DNA of 64,000 nucleotides, taken from Flavobacteriales bacterium. Its GTDB lineage: Bacteria > Bacteroidota > Bacteroidia > Flavobacteriales > JASBRU01. Position numbers and translations under genes: made by a program. Shown here piece by piece: positions 7,995 through 17,053 of this stretch (within the stretch, counting starts at the first letter, position 1; each line of letters opens with the position of its first letter). Below the pieces are notes generated by a model. The model was not told where the DNA came from and did not search any database. It saw only the letters and a list, made by a program, of their open reading frames with translations. Location of the stretch: the NCBI GenBank assembly GCA_030149285.1, contig JASBRU010000002.1:124001-188000 (forward strand), given 5' to 3'.

Positions 7995-9256
7995 TGGAAA
8001 ATGGTTTGCTCATTATTGGGCTTACATTATTATTTTCGGCTTTCTTTTCGGGGATGGAAATAGCATTTATTTCGTCCAATAAGCTACAAATAGAGTTAGA
8101 GAGCAAAAAAGGTAATTTTTCATCCAAGCTACTTTCTAAATTACTTAAAAACCCAGCCAATTTTATTGCAACCATGTTGGTTGGTAATAACATAGCCCTA
8201 GTTATCTATGGTATTTTTATGGCTGCTTTGCTAGAGCCCTGGCTAGCCAATTATTTTGAGAGCGATTTATGGATACTTACCCTTCAAACCATACTTTCTA
8301 CTTTGCTTATACTAGTTACCGCAGAGTTTTTACCTAAAACAGTTTTTAGGATAAGTGCCAATCAAATGCTTAGGATATTTGCTTTGCCTGCCCGATTTTT
8401 TTATGCTGTATTTTATCCTATAATGTGGATAATTATGAAAATATCTAATGGGATACTTACTAAGGTAATGAAGCTAAACATTGATGAAGAAGAACAGGTG
8501 TTTGGAAGGATAGATTTAGACCATTTTATACGTGAGCATAAAGAAACTATAGAGGAGCAGGATGAAGTAGAAACTGAAATTCAGATTTTTCAGAACGCAT
8601 TAGACTTTTCTAATATAAAAGCTAGAGAATGTATGGTTCCTCGTACAGAGGTAATAGCTGTTGATGTTGAAGACTCTATACAAAACCTAAGAGATAAGTT
8701 TATAGAATCCGGCTTAGCAAAAATATTGGTGTATAAAGAGTCTACAGATAATATGATAGGTTATGTACACTCCTTTGAGCTTTTTAAAAGACCCGAAAAT
8801 ATTCGCTCTATACTAATACCAGTTCCATTATTACCGGAGAGTATGCCTGCAAATGAGGTGTTAGACTTACTAATTAAAGAACGTAAGAGTATAGCTGTTG
8901 TGTTAGATGAGTTTGGTGGGACTTCCGGTATTATTACTGTAGAGGATGTAATGGAAGAGATATTTGGAGAGATAGAGGATGAGCACGATACAATGGAACT
9001 TATTGAAAAAGAAATAAGTGATGGGGAATTTGAATTTTCTGCCAGACATGAAATAGATTACCTAAACGAAAAATATAAATTAAAGCTACCGGAGTCGGAT
9101 TCCTATGAAACATTAGGAGGTATGGTAGTGAGTTTTAATGGTAATATTCCTGAAAAAGGAGAACATATAACAATAGAAGGTTTCTCATTTACGGTTTTAG
9201 ATGCTTCAAATACTAGAATTGAAAGGCTAAAACTTACCTTAATTGACGAAAACTAA
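7994..9256 (+). CDS. Hemolysin-family CNNM/CorC protein
   Basis: The 420-residue protein has the CNNM (DUF21) membrane domain at about residues 3-180. A CBS pair follows at about 205-325, containing ECMVPRTEVIAVD and VLDEFGGTSGIITVEDVMEEIFGEI, and a CorC_HlyC C-terminal domain lies at about 340-415. CNNM/CorC proteins are linked to Mg2+ export or to cation and heavy-metal tolerance. The historic hemolysin label is not supported as a toxin. GldE of gliding bacteria belongs to the same superfamily, but gldD is absent here. Confidence 0.9.
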   Translation: MENGLLIIGLTLLFSAFFSGMEIAFISSNKLQIELESKKGNFSSKLLSKLLKNPANFIATMLVGNNIALVIYGIFMAALLEPWLANYFESDLWILTLQTILSTLLILVTAEFLPKTVFRISANQMLRIFALPARFFYAVFYPIMWIIMKISNGILTKVMKLNIDEEEQVFGRIDLDHFIREHKETIEEQDEVETEIQIFQNALDFSNIKARECMVPRTEVIAVDVEDSIQNLRDKFIESGLAKILVYKESTDNMIGYVHSFELFKRPENIRSILIPVPLLPESMPANEVLDLLIKERKSIAVVLDEFGGTSGIITVEDVMEEIFGEIEDEHDTMELIEKEISDGEFEFSARHEIDYLNEKYKLKLPESDSYETLGGMVVSFNGNIPEKGEHITIEGFSFTVLDASNTRIERLKLTLIDEN

Positions 9257-9282
9257 GTCTTTTATAAATCGTTTGGGAGTTG

Positions 9283-9290
9283 TATCTTCG
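9283..9290 (+). promoter_or_regulatory. Candidate -7 element for ppiD
   Basis: TATCTTCG followed by C matches TAnnTTTG with one mismatch, 30 bases upstream of the ppiD ATG in a 64-base gap. This suggests ppiD has its own promoter besides read-through from the coaX operon. Confidence 0.4.
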
Positions 9291-9320
9291 CAATCTTAAT
9301 TTTTAAATACTGTTCATAAT

Positions 9321-11492
9321 ATGGCAATTTTAAACAGGTTACGCAGTCCTTGGATAATGTTTGGAGCTATTGGTTTAGCAATGGTGGCATTTATACTTAC
9401 TGACCAATTTAGTAATATAGGTAATCCACAACAAGCAAGTAACGCAGGGGTGATAGATGGTGATGTAGTAACTACTCAGGAGTTTCAAAACGCATTGACC
9501 TTTAAAGAAGAGTCTTACAGAAGGACTACCGGAGATAATGAAATGCAACGTACAAGCAGTCATCAATTAAATCAGCAATTGTGGGATGAGATGGTGCGCG
9601 AGAAATTGCAAGGAAACGAGTATGATAAGCTAGGTATTGCAGTCACTAATAAAGAATTGTTCAATATCATTATCAACTTTGATGGGATTAAAAACGATTC
9701 AAGCTTTATAAATCCTAATACAGGTCAGTTTGATCCATTATTGTTTGAGCGTCAATTAGAAGAAGTACTATCCAATGACTCTGAAGACGAGCAAGTAAGA
9801 TTTGTAAAAAGAAAATGGAAGCAAGATGAAGAGGATACTAGAGATGGTAGACTTAATGAGAAATACTTTGCTCTTATTCAAAAAGGTTTATATGTAACTA
9901 ATGCTGAAGCTAAGAAAGCTTACTTTGAAAGTGGTCAAACAGTTTCTTTCAATTACATACAAAAGCCTTATACAACAGATGAAAGTGTAGAAGTGTCAGA
10001 GTCTGATATTAAAAAATACTATAATGCACATAAAAATGAGTATAAGGTTACAGAACCAACTCGCTCTTTTGAGTATGTATTAATTCAAGTTGAACCATCT
10101 GAAGAAGATAAGCAAGTAATTTTAGATGAGCTTACGGGCTTAATGAATGATAGAGTAGTATTTAATAAAACTAATGAATTAGCTGATACAATAGTAGGTT
10201 TAAAAAATACTACAGAGGATTCATTGTTTGTTGAGGATAACTCTGACTTTGGTTTTGACCCAACTTATTATCCAAAAGACAGAATGCCTAGTCCTATAGA
10301 TAGCATTTTTGAAACAGCTGCAATAGGAACTACTTATGGTCCGTATGAATTTGGAAACAGAACTTATGCTATAAGTAAATTATTAGATACTAAAACTACA
10401 GCAGATTCTGCAAGGGCTCGCCATATTTTAATTGCCTATCAAGGTGCAGAAAGAGTAAACCCTGCAGTTACTAGAAATGCAGAAGAAGCTAAAGTTTTTG
10501 CTGATAGTCTACTGAATGTGGTTAAGAATGATCGTTCTAAGTTTGATGAAATAGCAAAAACTTTATCAGATGGTCCATCAGGTAAAGACGGAGGAGACCT
10601 TAAGTGGTTTGGACAAGCTCAAATGACACCTAAGTTTAGCGAGTTTGTTTTTAATGGTAACAAAGGAGACTTAGATGTAGTTGAAACTGAATTTGGTTTC
10701 CACATTATAGAAGTTACTGATATTAGTGCTACAACTTCTAAGCAGTATAAAATGGCTCACATAGTAAGAAAATTAGAAGTAGGAGAAAAGACAGAAGAGG
10801 AAAAATACAACGAAGCATTTTCAATTGCACAAAGTGAGAGTTTTGAAGATTTCCAAACCAAAGTACAAGAGCAAGGTTTGCAAATTCGTCCTGTGCAAGA
10901 CTTAAAACCTTTTGACCAACTTATTAGAGGTTTAGGTAATAACCGAGATATGGTAAGATGGGCATTTAATGCCGATGTAAATGAAGGAGACTTTAAATTA
11001 TTTGATTTAGATGAGCAGTTTATTGTAGCTCATTTATCTGCTAAGATTGAAGGTGAGTACAAAACTTTAGATCAGGTAAGAGGTGAAGTAGAACGTAAGG
11101 TTAGAAAAGAAAAGCAAGCAGATGTATTTATAAAAGAATTTGCTGATGCATCAGGTGCCGGTAACTTAGAGCAAATAGCTACTTCTATAGGTTTAACCGT
11201 AAAAAGTCAAGGTGCTACATTTGGTAACAGTACATTAGAATCTATAGGTGCTGAGCCAAAAGTTATTGGAACTGTATTCGGATTAGCTCCGGGTGTTGTT
11301 TCAGAGCCAATTGAAGGTGAGTTTGGAGTGTACTTAGTATCTGTTACAGCAAGTACCCCACAAGCTGCTAAAGAAGATTATAGTGCAGAAAAAACTAGCT
11401 TAACAGGTAGAAACTCAACATTAGTAAATGGTGTTTTCCAAATGCTAAAAGATGAATACCAAGTTGAAGATAATCGTTACCAATTCTATTAA
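9321..11492 (+). CDS. ppiD: PpiD/SurA-type periplasmic peptidyl-prolyl isomerase
   Basis: The 723-residue protein has one N-terminal transmembrane anchor (about 12-30), a SurA_N-like chaperone region, and a parvulin domain. The parvulin domain (about 365-475) starts ARHILIAYQG and contains GGDLKWFGQAQM and ETEFGFHIIEV. A second, degenerate rotamase-like segment and a helical C-terminal region follow. It should be anchored in the inner membrane and help fold outer-membrane and exported proteins, which fits the envelope operon just upstream. A bidirectional terminator follows. Confidence 0.9.
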   Translation: MAILNRLRSPWIMFGAIGLAMVAFILTDQFSNIGNPQQASNAGVIDGDVVTTQEFQNALTFKEESYRRTTGDNEMQRTSSHQLNQQLWDEMVREKLQGNEYDKLGIAVTNKELFNIIINFDGIKNDSSFINPNTGQFDPLLFERQLEEVLSNDSEDEQVRFVKRKWKQDEEDTRDGRLNEKYFALIQKGLYVTNAEAKKAYFESGQTVSFNYIQKPYTTDESVEVSESDIKKYYNAHKNEYKVTEPTRSFEYVLIQVEPSEEDKQVILDELTGLMNDRVVFNKTNELADTIVGLKNTTEDSLFVEDNSDFGFDPTYYPKDRMPSPIDSIFETAAIGTTYGPYEFGNRTYAISKLLDTKTTADSARARHILIAYQGAERVNPAVTRNAEEAKVFADSLLNVVKNDRSKFDEIAKTLSDGPSGKDGGDLKWFGQAQMTPKFSEFVFNGNKGDLDVVETEFGFHIIEVTDISATTSKQYKMAHIVRKLEVGEKTEEEKYNEAFSIAQSESFEDFQTKVQEQGLQIRPVQDLKPFDQLIRGLGNNRDMVRWAFNADVNEGDFKLFDLDEQFIVAHLSAKIEGEYKTLDQVRGEVERKVRKEKQADVFIKEFADASGAGNLEQIATSIGLTVKSQGATFGNSTLESIGAEPKVIGTVFGLAPGVVSEPIEGEFGVYLVSVTASTPQAAKEDYSAEKTSLTGRNSTLVNGVFQMLKDEYQVEDNRYQFY

Positions 11493-11513
11493 TAGATAGA
11501 AAAAAATACTAAA

Positions 11514-11548
11514 AGAAAAGCCGCTCAACTGAGCGGCTTTTCTTTTTT
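11514..11548. terminator. Bidirectional terminator between ppiD and rodA
   Basis: AAAAGCCGCTC/GAGCGGCTTTT forms an 11-bp stem with a 4-base loop, flanked by A-rich and T-rich tracts. It serves the convergent ppiD and rodA transcripts. Confidence 0.9.
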
Positions 11549-12806
11549 ATAATATTTCCATTCTGTAGGAGTCTAACCGAATAAATATAAATAGCAGCAA
11601 AGTAAAACCCCATAATGAGGATCCTCCTGCGCTAAAAAATGGTAAAGGAATACCAATTACAGGTGCCAAGCCAACAGTCATGGCTATATTTATGGTAAAG
11701 TGTATGAATATTACTGAAGCCACTCCGTACCCATATATTCTGCTAAAAGCAGATTTTTGCCTCTCTGCTATTTGAATAATCCTAAACAGGAGTACCATAA
11801 ATAGTACAATAACAAATGTGCTTCCTATAAAGCCCCATTCTTCTCCTACAGTGCAAAAAATAAAGTCTGTACTCTGTTCAGGAACAAAATCAAACTTTGT
11901 TTGCGTGCCTTCTAAAAAGCCTTTTCCGCTAAAGCCACCGGAGCCAATTGCAATTTTAGACTGTTCGGTATTATAACCTATGCCTGAAGGGTCTTCTTCT
12001 ATACCCAATACAATGTTTATACGCCTTTGTTGGTACTCTTTTAGTAGATTATGAAAACCATAGTCTATGGTTTGTAAAAAGCCAATACTTAATGCAATAA
12101 AAAAGCCTATACGAACAATCATTCTTTTGCTTTTTCTGGCAAAGAAGATGAGTATTGCCCCCAAGCCTAATAAACAATAAGTAATAATGAGCGCATCATA
12201 CAATAATGCGAGTACTGATAGTACAGCTACAGCAATTCCAATAGCTATATAGTTTGCAGATAGCCCTTCTCTGTACAAAACAAGAATAAACGCTGTAAAA
12301 ACAAGTGCAGATCCTTTATCATTTTGCAATACAATTAAAGCCATTGGTAATAGAAAAATACCAAAACTGATAAGTTTGGTTTTTAATCTGCCCATATTTA
12401 TATTCAGGGTGCTGAGGTATTTGGCTAAAGCCAAACCAGTACCAAACTTGGCAAATTCTGAGGGTTGTATACTAAAGCCTCCAAAGCTAAACCATGAACG
12501 AGCACCTGATATTTCTCTACCAAAGAGTAACACTAGCACTAGTAGTAATACAGTGGATATAAAAATAGGGTAGGCCAGCTTTTCAAATATACTGCCATCT
12601 GTAGCCAAAATAACAAGTATTAGTATAACTGCTGCACCAATACTTATGAGCTGTTTGCCATACTTTTGGCTCATATCCAGTATGCTGCTATGTTCTTCAT
12701 TATAAACAGCTGCATAAATGTTTATCCACCCTAAAAAAACCAATAGGAAATAGAGTAGTACCAGTAGCCAATCTATATTATATAAGATGTTTTTACTCTG
12801 TCGCAA
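11547..12806 (-). CDS. rodA: RodA peptidoglycan glycosyltransferase (SEDS)
   Basis: RodA polymerises glycan strands with PBP2 in the elongasome. The 419-residue protein has about ten hydrophobic segments. SEDS motifs include GARSWFSFGGFSIQPSEFAK and, near the C-terminus, GIPLPFFSAGGSS. The periplasmic loop carries QSKIAIGSGGFSGKGFLEGTQ. It is the last gene of the purH-mreBCD-mrdA-rodA run and overlaps mrdA by 14 bases, matching the known PBP2-RodA partnership. Confidence 0.96.
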   Translation of the reverse strand: MRQSKNILYNIDWLLVLLYFLLVFLGWINIYAAVYNEEHSSILDMSQKYGKQLISIGAAVILILVILATDGSIFEKLAYPIFISTVLLLVLVLLFGREISGARSWFSFGGFSIQPSEFAKFGTGLALAKYLSTLNINMGRLKTKLISFGIFLLPMALIVLQNDKGSALVFTAFILVLYREGLSANYIAIGIAVAVLSVLALLYDALIITYCLLGLGAILIFFARKSKRMIVRIGFFIALSIGFLQTIDYGFHNLLKEYQQRRINIVLGIEEDPSGIGYNTEQSKIAIGSGGFSGKGFLEGTQTKFDFVPEQSTDFIFCTVGEEWGFIGSTFVIVLFMVLLFRIIQIAERQKSAFSRIYGYGVASVIFIHFTINIAMTVGLAPVIGIPLPFFSAGGSSLWGFTLLLFIFIRLDSYRMEIL

Positions 12807-14673
12807 GTTGTAGTTCTCTTTTTCGTTTTTCTTCTGCTTTTTTAATCAGTTGTTCCAGTTGCAATTCGTACTCATCACTTAAGTCTCCTTCTAGCATCCT
12901 TTTTTCAAGCGCTTCTCTACTTATTTCACCGGTAATATATTGTTCAATTAATAAACTGGTAATGGGTGCAGCCCATCTTGAGCCCCAATAACCGTTCTCT
13001 ACAACTATGGCAATAGCAATTTTTGGGTTGTCTTTTGGTGCAAAAGCTATAAAAATAGAGTGGTCTTGCCCATGTGGGTTTTCTGCCGTACCGGTTTTTC
13101 CACACATTTCTATTCCTTCTAGTCTAGAGCCCCTTGCAGTACCATTTTCAAAAACATCATACATACCCTCTATTACCTTTTCAAAGTGTACAGAATCTAT
13201 GGTTGTATATTTAGGTTTTGTAAAGTTTTCATCATCAATAGGTTTGCCATCAATAGATTTTACAATATGAGGTGTGTAGTAATATCCTCTATTAGCAATT
13301 GTAGCCGTAAAGTTGGCCAATTGTATAGGACTAGTTAATATTTCTCCTTGCCCAATAGCATTAGAAATTGTAGTTACAGCTCTCCAGCTAGTTCCACCAT
13401 ATACAGCATTGTAGTAATCTACATCCGGTATTTTTCCTTTGGTGCCCGTTGGTAAGTCGTTATTTAAAAATTTACCTAAACCAAAACTAGTAACGTGGTC
13501 ATGCCAAACCATAAAGCCTTCAGCAGTAGTATGGTATTTTTCTATTACTCCTTTATATACATTGCAATAGTAGTTGTTGCAAGATTTAGAGATGGATGTT
13601 TTTAAGGCAATAGGGTGGTGTGTGTCGCAATGGCAACTTACATGCAATGATCCATAATGGAAGCCATGCCTGCATGTAAATGTTGTGTTCTCGGTAATAG
13701 TGCCTTCTTGTAAACCAATTAGCGCATTCATTAACTTAAATGGTGACCCTGGTGGATAGGTAGCTAATAAGCCTCTATCAAAAAGAGGTTTGTTGATGGA
13801 GTCGTTATAAAGCTTTGTGTAATTTTTAGAACGAATTCTACCAACTAATAGGTTGGGGTCATAAGTAGGGCTAGAGATGAGGGCAAGTATTTCTCCGGTA
13901 GAAGGTTCTATAGCTACAATACTACCTCTTTTGTTTTTCATGAGGCGCTCTCCATAAGCCTGTAATACGATGTCTATTGTACTGGTTACATCAGAGCCAG
14001 GAGTAGCCAAAGTATCGTACTTACCACCCTGAAAAGAACCCACAACATTGTTATGAACATCTACCATTACACGCTTTACACCTCTGCTTCCGCGTAAGTA
14101 TTCTTCATAAGATTTTTCTATACCGGCTTCACCAATATTGTCTCCTTTTTGGTAATAGGGCTCTTTTTCTAAGGTTCGTTGAGACACCTCATTTACATAA
14201 CCCAATACATTTGCTGCAGAATGAATAGGGTACTCTCTTAGTGTACGGCTCTGTGCAAAAAAGCCTTCGTATTTATATAGCTTCTCTTTAAAAATTGCAT
14301 AGTCTCCTTTAGACATCTCCTTGATAAAGATGGATGGCTTGCGAGGAGAGTTTGGTTTTTTTCTGGCTTTTTTCATTTTTAAAATGAACTCCTCTTTTGT
14401 AATGTTTGCCAACTCACAAAACTCATTTGTGTCTAAGGTTTTTACATTGTTGGGAGTAACCATTATGTCATAGGCAGGTTGGTTTGCAACCAATAACTGC
14501 CCGTTTCTATCATATATAAAACCACGGTCTGGGTAGAGAGTAATTGTACGCCTAGAGTTATTTTCTGCTGATAATTTATAACTATCATCTATAACTTGTA
14601 TATAGAACAGGCGCACCGTAAATACGATAGCTATAAAAATAAATAAAAAGTATACTAGGTGTTTTCGCTCCAC
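12793..14673 (-). CDS. mrdA: Penicillin-binding protein 2 (elongation transpeptidase)
   Basis: The 626-residue class B PBP has an N-terminal membrane anchor (about 5-25), a PBP dimer domain and a transpeptidase domain. The three active-site motifs are visible: SPFK (SxxK, in TYPPGSPFKLMN), SCN (SxN, in SKSCNNYYC) and KTGTAEN (KTG). It cross-links the glycan made by RodA. It lies 4 bases from mreD and overlaps rodA, so the elongasome genes form one operon. Confidence 0.96.
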   Translation of the reverse strand: MERKHLVYFLFIFIAIVFTVRLFYIQVIDDSYKLSAENNSRRTITLYPDRGFIYDRNGQLLVANQPAYDIMVTPNNVKTLDTNEFCELANITKEEFILKMKKARKKPNSPRKPSIFIKEMSKGDYAIFKEKLYKYEGFFAQSRTLREYPIHSAANVLGYVNEVSQRTLEKEPYYQKGDNIGEAGIEKSYEEYLRGSRGVKRVMVDVHNNVVGSFQGGKYDTLATPGSDVTSTIDIVLQAYGERLMKNKRGSIVAIEPSTGEILALISSPTYDPNLLVGRIRSKNYTKLYNDSINKPLFDRGLLATYPPGSPFKLMNALIGLQEGTITENTTFTCRHGFHYGSLHVSCHCDTHHPIALKTSISKSCNNYYCNVYKGVIEKYHTTAEGFMVWHDHVTSFGLGKFLNNDLPTGTKGKIPDVDYYNAVYGGTSWRAVTTISNAIGQGEILTSPIQLANFTATIANRGYYYTPHIVKSIDGKPIDDENFTKPKYTTIDSVHFEKVIEGMYDVFENGTARGSRLEGIEMCGKTGTAENPHGQDHSIFIAFAPKDNPKIAIAIVVENGYWGSRWAAPITSLLIEQYITGEISREALEKRMLEGDLSDEYELQLEQLIKKAEEKRKRELQLATE

Positions 14674-14677
14674 AATA

Positions 14678-15181
14678 CTAGCGAGATCTATTGGTTAAGA
14701 ACTGCAAAATTAAAATTATTAGTACAGAAAACACTGTACTTGCCAAGGCTCTTAACAAGGTAGGGAATAACTCACTAAACCTAAAGGCTTCTATAAAAAA
14801 AAGTATAAAATGATGGGTAAGTACTGCAATAACTGTATAGGTAATAAAGCTACCTAACCCTATGCTTTTCATATCAGCCTTTTCAAATTCCGAACCACCT
14901 TGTGTGGAAATTAAACGCAAGATTGCAGGCCTAAAGTATGCCAAGAAAACTGTAGCTGCAGCATGAAGTCCACCTGTACTTTGAAACATGTCTATTGTTA
15001 TACCAATTACAAATGCATTCAACAAAACTGTTGTTCTGCTGTAAGATGTAGGTAGTAACATAATATATAAAATGTAGATATACGGATTGATATATCCGCT
15101 TAGATGAATGTTGTTTAGAATTAGTACTTGCAACAATACTAAACCAATAAATTGGGCAATATGTTGTCCAATATTATTCAT
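14678..15181 (-). CDS. mreD: Rod shape-determining protein MreD
   Basis: This 167-residue, highly hydrophobic protein has about five transmembrane segments. The call rests on its position between mreC and mrdA, its usual MreD length and the segment IGITIDMFQSTGGLHAAATV, a typical MreD stretch. MreD is an inner-membrane part of the elongasome that works with MreC. It overlaps mreC by 8 bases. Confidence 0.9.
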   Translation of the reverse strand: MNNIGQHIAQFIGLVLLQVLILNNIHLSGYINPYIYILYIMLLPTSYSRTTVLLNAFVIGITIDMFQSTGGLHAAATVFLAYFRPAILRLISTQGGSEFEKADMKSIGLGSFITYTVIAVLTHHFILFFIEAFRFSELFPTLLRALASTVFSVLIILILQFLTNRSR

Positions 15182-16007
15182 CTCTTTCGTCGCTATTTTC
15201 TAGTTCCAATCGCTCAATTTTCATCAAGTCTTTTACAGCGTATACATGTTTTATGTTGCTATAGTCTTCGGTGAATTTTATAGTAATGTTATGAAAGTTA
15301 TTGTTTTCTCCTAGTGTGTGTTCTTCTACAATACCAATTGGTATACCCTCTGGGAAAAGGGTAGAGTTACTGCCTGTAATTATTGTATCGCCTGTGGCAA
15401 CATCTTGTTGTTTTTGAATTTCATTGAGTTTAGCATATCTGTAGTTGCCACCCTGCCATTCTACTGTTCCGTATCTATTGCTCTTTTTAAATCGGGCATT
15501 AATTTGCTGCTTTTTATGAAGCACGCTCATTACAGTAGCATAGTTGTCTGATACTTCGGTAACTACTCCAATAATACCATTGTTGCTAATTACACCCATA
15601 TCCTTTTCTATTCCGTGCTTTTTACCCTTGTTTAGCGTTAAAAAATTATTGCGGTTAGAGTAGGAGTTACTAATTACTTTGGCAGCTATAAAGGTGTATT
15701 GCTGCATATACAATGAGTCTGAAACCGTATCTGCAGTTGCATTAGTGGCAAAATAGGAGCTCTTTACTACAGATCGTAGCCGGGCATTTTCTTCTGCTAA
15801 ACTCTCATTTTTATCTTTTAGAGAAAAATATTCGGTAAATGAGCTGTAGCTGTTTAGTACAGAACCACTAAGAGCATTAGATGAGTTGATAACTGTAGCT
15901 CTTTGGTAAGAGTTACTTTGAAAAATAAAAAGGAAACAAATAACCTCTAGCAATAAGAATAGCAAAAAGTTGCGGCTTCGGGATATGAATGCCAGAAGTT
16001 TATTCAT
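15174..16007 (-). CDS. mreC: Rod shape-determining protein MreC
   Basis: The 277-residue protein has an N-terminal transmembrane helix (about 12-28), a coiled-coil stretch (SLKDKNESLAEENARLRS) and the two beta-barrel lobes of MreC. Typical motifs are NKGKKHGIEKDMGVISNNGIIG and GDTIITGSNSTLFPEGIPIG. MreC is the periplasmic scaffold that activates PBP2-RodA. It sits 15 bases after mreB. Confidence 0.95.
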   Translation of the reverse strand: MNKLLAFISRSRNFLLFLLLEVICFLFIFQSNSYQRATVINSSNALSGSVLNSYSSFTEYFSLKDKNESLAEENARLRSVVKSSYFATNATADTVSDSLYMQQYTFIAAKVISNSYSNRNNFLTLNKGKKHGIEKDMGVISNNGIIGVVTEVSDNYATVMSVLHKKQQINARFKKSNRYGTVEWQGGNYRYAKLNEIQKQQDVATGDTIITGSNSTLFPEGIPIGIVEEHTLGENNNFHNITIKFTEDYSNIKHVYAVKDLMKIERLELENSDERDE

Positions 16008-16022
16008 TCACTTAAATCGTTT

Positions 16023-17045
16023 TTAGAGTAAGAAGTTAAACTTATCCATATTTTTTAGTGCAATGCCGGTACCTCTTACAACGGCACGCAATGGATCTTC
16101 TGCAATATAAACGGGTAGTTCTGTTTTCTGAGAAATACGCTTGTCTAATCCTCTAAGCATAGAGCCACCACCAGCCATGTAAATACCGGTATTGTATATA
16201 TCAGCAGCCAATTCCGGTGGAGTCATAGATAAAGCTTCCATAATGGCATCTTCAATACGTAATATTGATTTGTCTAATGCCTTGGCTATTTCTTTATAAG
16301 TAACTACAATTTGTTTTGGTTTACCCGTAAGTAAGTCTCTACCTTGTACAGCAAAGTCATCCGGTGGGTTTTCTAATTCATCAGTAGCAGCACCAACCAC
16401 AATTTTTATACGCTCTGCAGTACGCTCGCCAATATATAAGTTGTGTTGGGTACGCATGTAATAGCTAATATCGTTTGTAAAAACGTCTCCTGCTACTTTT
16501 ATAGATTTATCGGCAACAATACCACCCAATGCAATAACTGCAATTTCTGTAGTACCACCACCAATATCAATAATCATGTTTCCTTTTGGTTCCTGTACGT
16601 CAATACCAATACCTATTGCCGCAGCCATCGGTTCCAAAATCATTTTTACTTCTTTTGCTCCGGCATGTTGTGCCGAATCTTTTACAGCACGCTTTTCTAC
16701 TTCGGTTATACCTGATGGGATACAGATAACCATACGTAATGATGGGGCAAATAATTTATTTTTAAGGGTAGGGATACTTTTTATCATTTCCCTAATCATA
16801 TATTCAGAAGCATTAAAGTCAGCAATAACACCATCTTTCAATGGACGAATAGTTTTAATATTCTCGTGTGTTTTACCGTGCATAGAGCGAGCTTCTTTAC
16901 CCACTGCTATTACTTTATTTGTATTTCTGTCTATTGCTACAATAGAAGGCGCATCAACCACAACCTTATCGTTGTGTATGATAAGTGTATTGGCCGTTCC
17001 AAGGTCAATAGCAATATCTTCTGTCATGAAATTAAAAAGTCCCAT
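16023..17045 (-). CDS. mreB: Actin-like cell shape protein MreB
   Basis: The 340-residue protein matches MreB along its length. An N-terminal amphipathic MGLFNFM precedes the phosphate-1 motif IAIDLGTANTLI. The phosphate-2 region is MIIDIGGGTTEIAVI and the adenosine motif is IYMAGGGSMLRGL. It forms membrane-bound filaments that orient wall synthesis, suggesting a rod-shaped cell. It starts only 8 bases after purH. Confidence 0.97.
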   Translation of the reverse strand: MGLFNFMTEDIAIDLGTANTLIIHNDKVVVDAPSIVAIDRNTNKVIAVGKEARSMHGKTHENIKTIRPLKDGVIADFNASEYMIREMIKSIPTLKNKLFAPSLRMVICIPSGITEVEKRAVKDSAQHAGAKEVKMILEPMAAAIGIGIDVQEPKGNMIIDIGGGTTEIAVIALGGIVADKSIKVAGDVFTNDISYYMRTQHNLYIGERTAERIKIVVGAATDELENPPDDFAVQGRDLLTGKPKQIVVTYKEIAKALDKSILRIEDAIMEALSMTPPELAADIYNTGIYMAGGGSMLRGLDKRISQKTELPVYIAEDPLRAVVRGTGIALKNMDKFNFLL

Positions 17046-17053
17046 ACCTGCTT

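Noticed and set aside
7858-8082. 74-residue plus-strand ORF
   Set aside because: It lies in another frame across the end of the small membrane protein and the start of the CNNM/CorC gene, both well supported.
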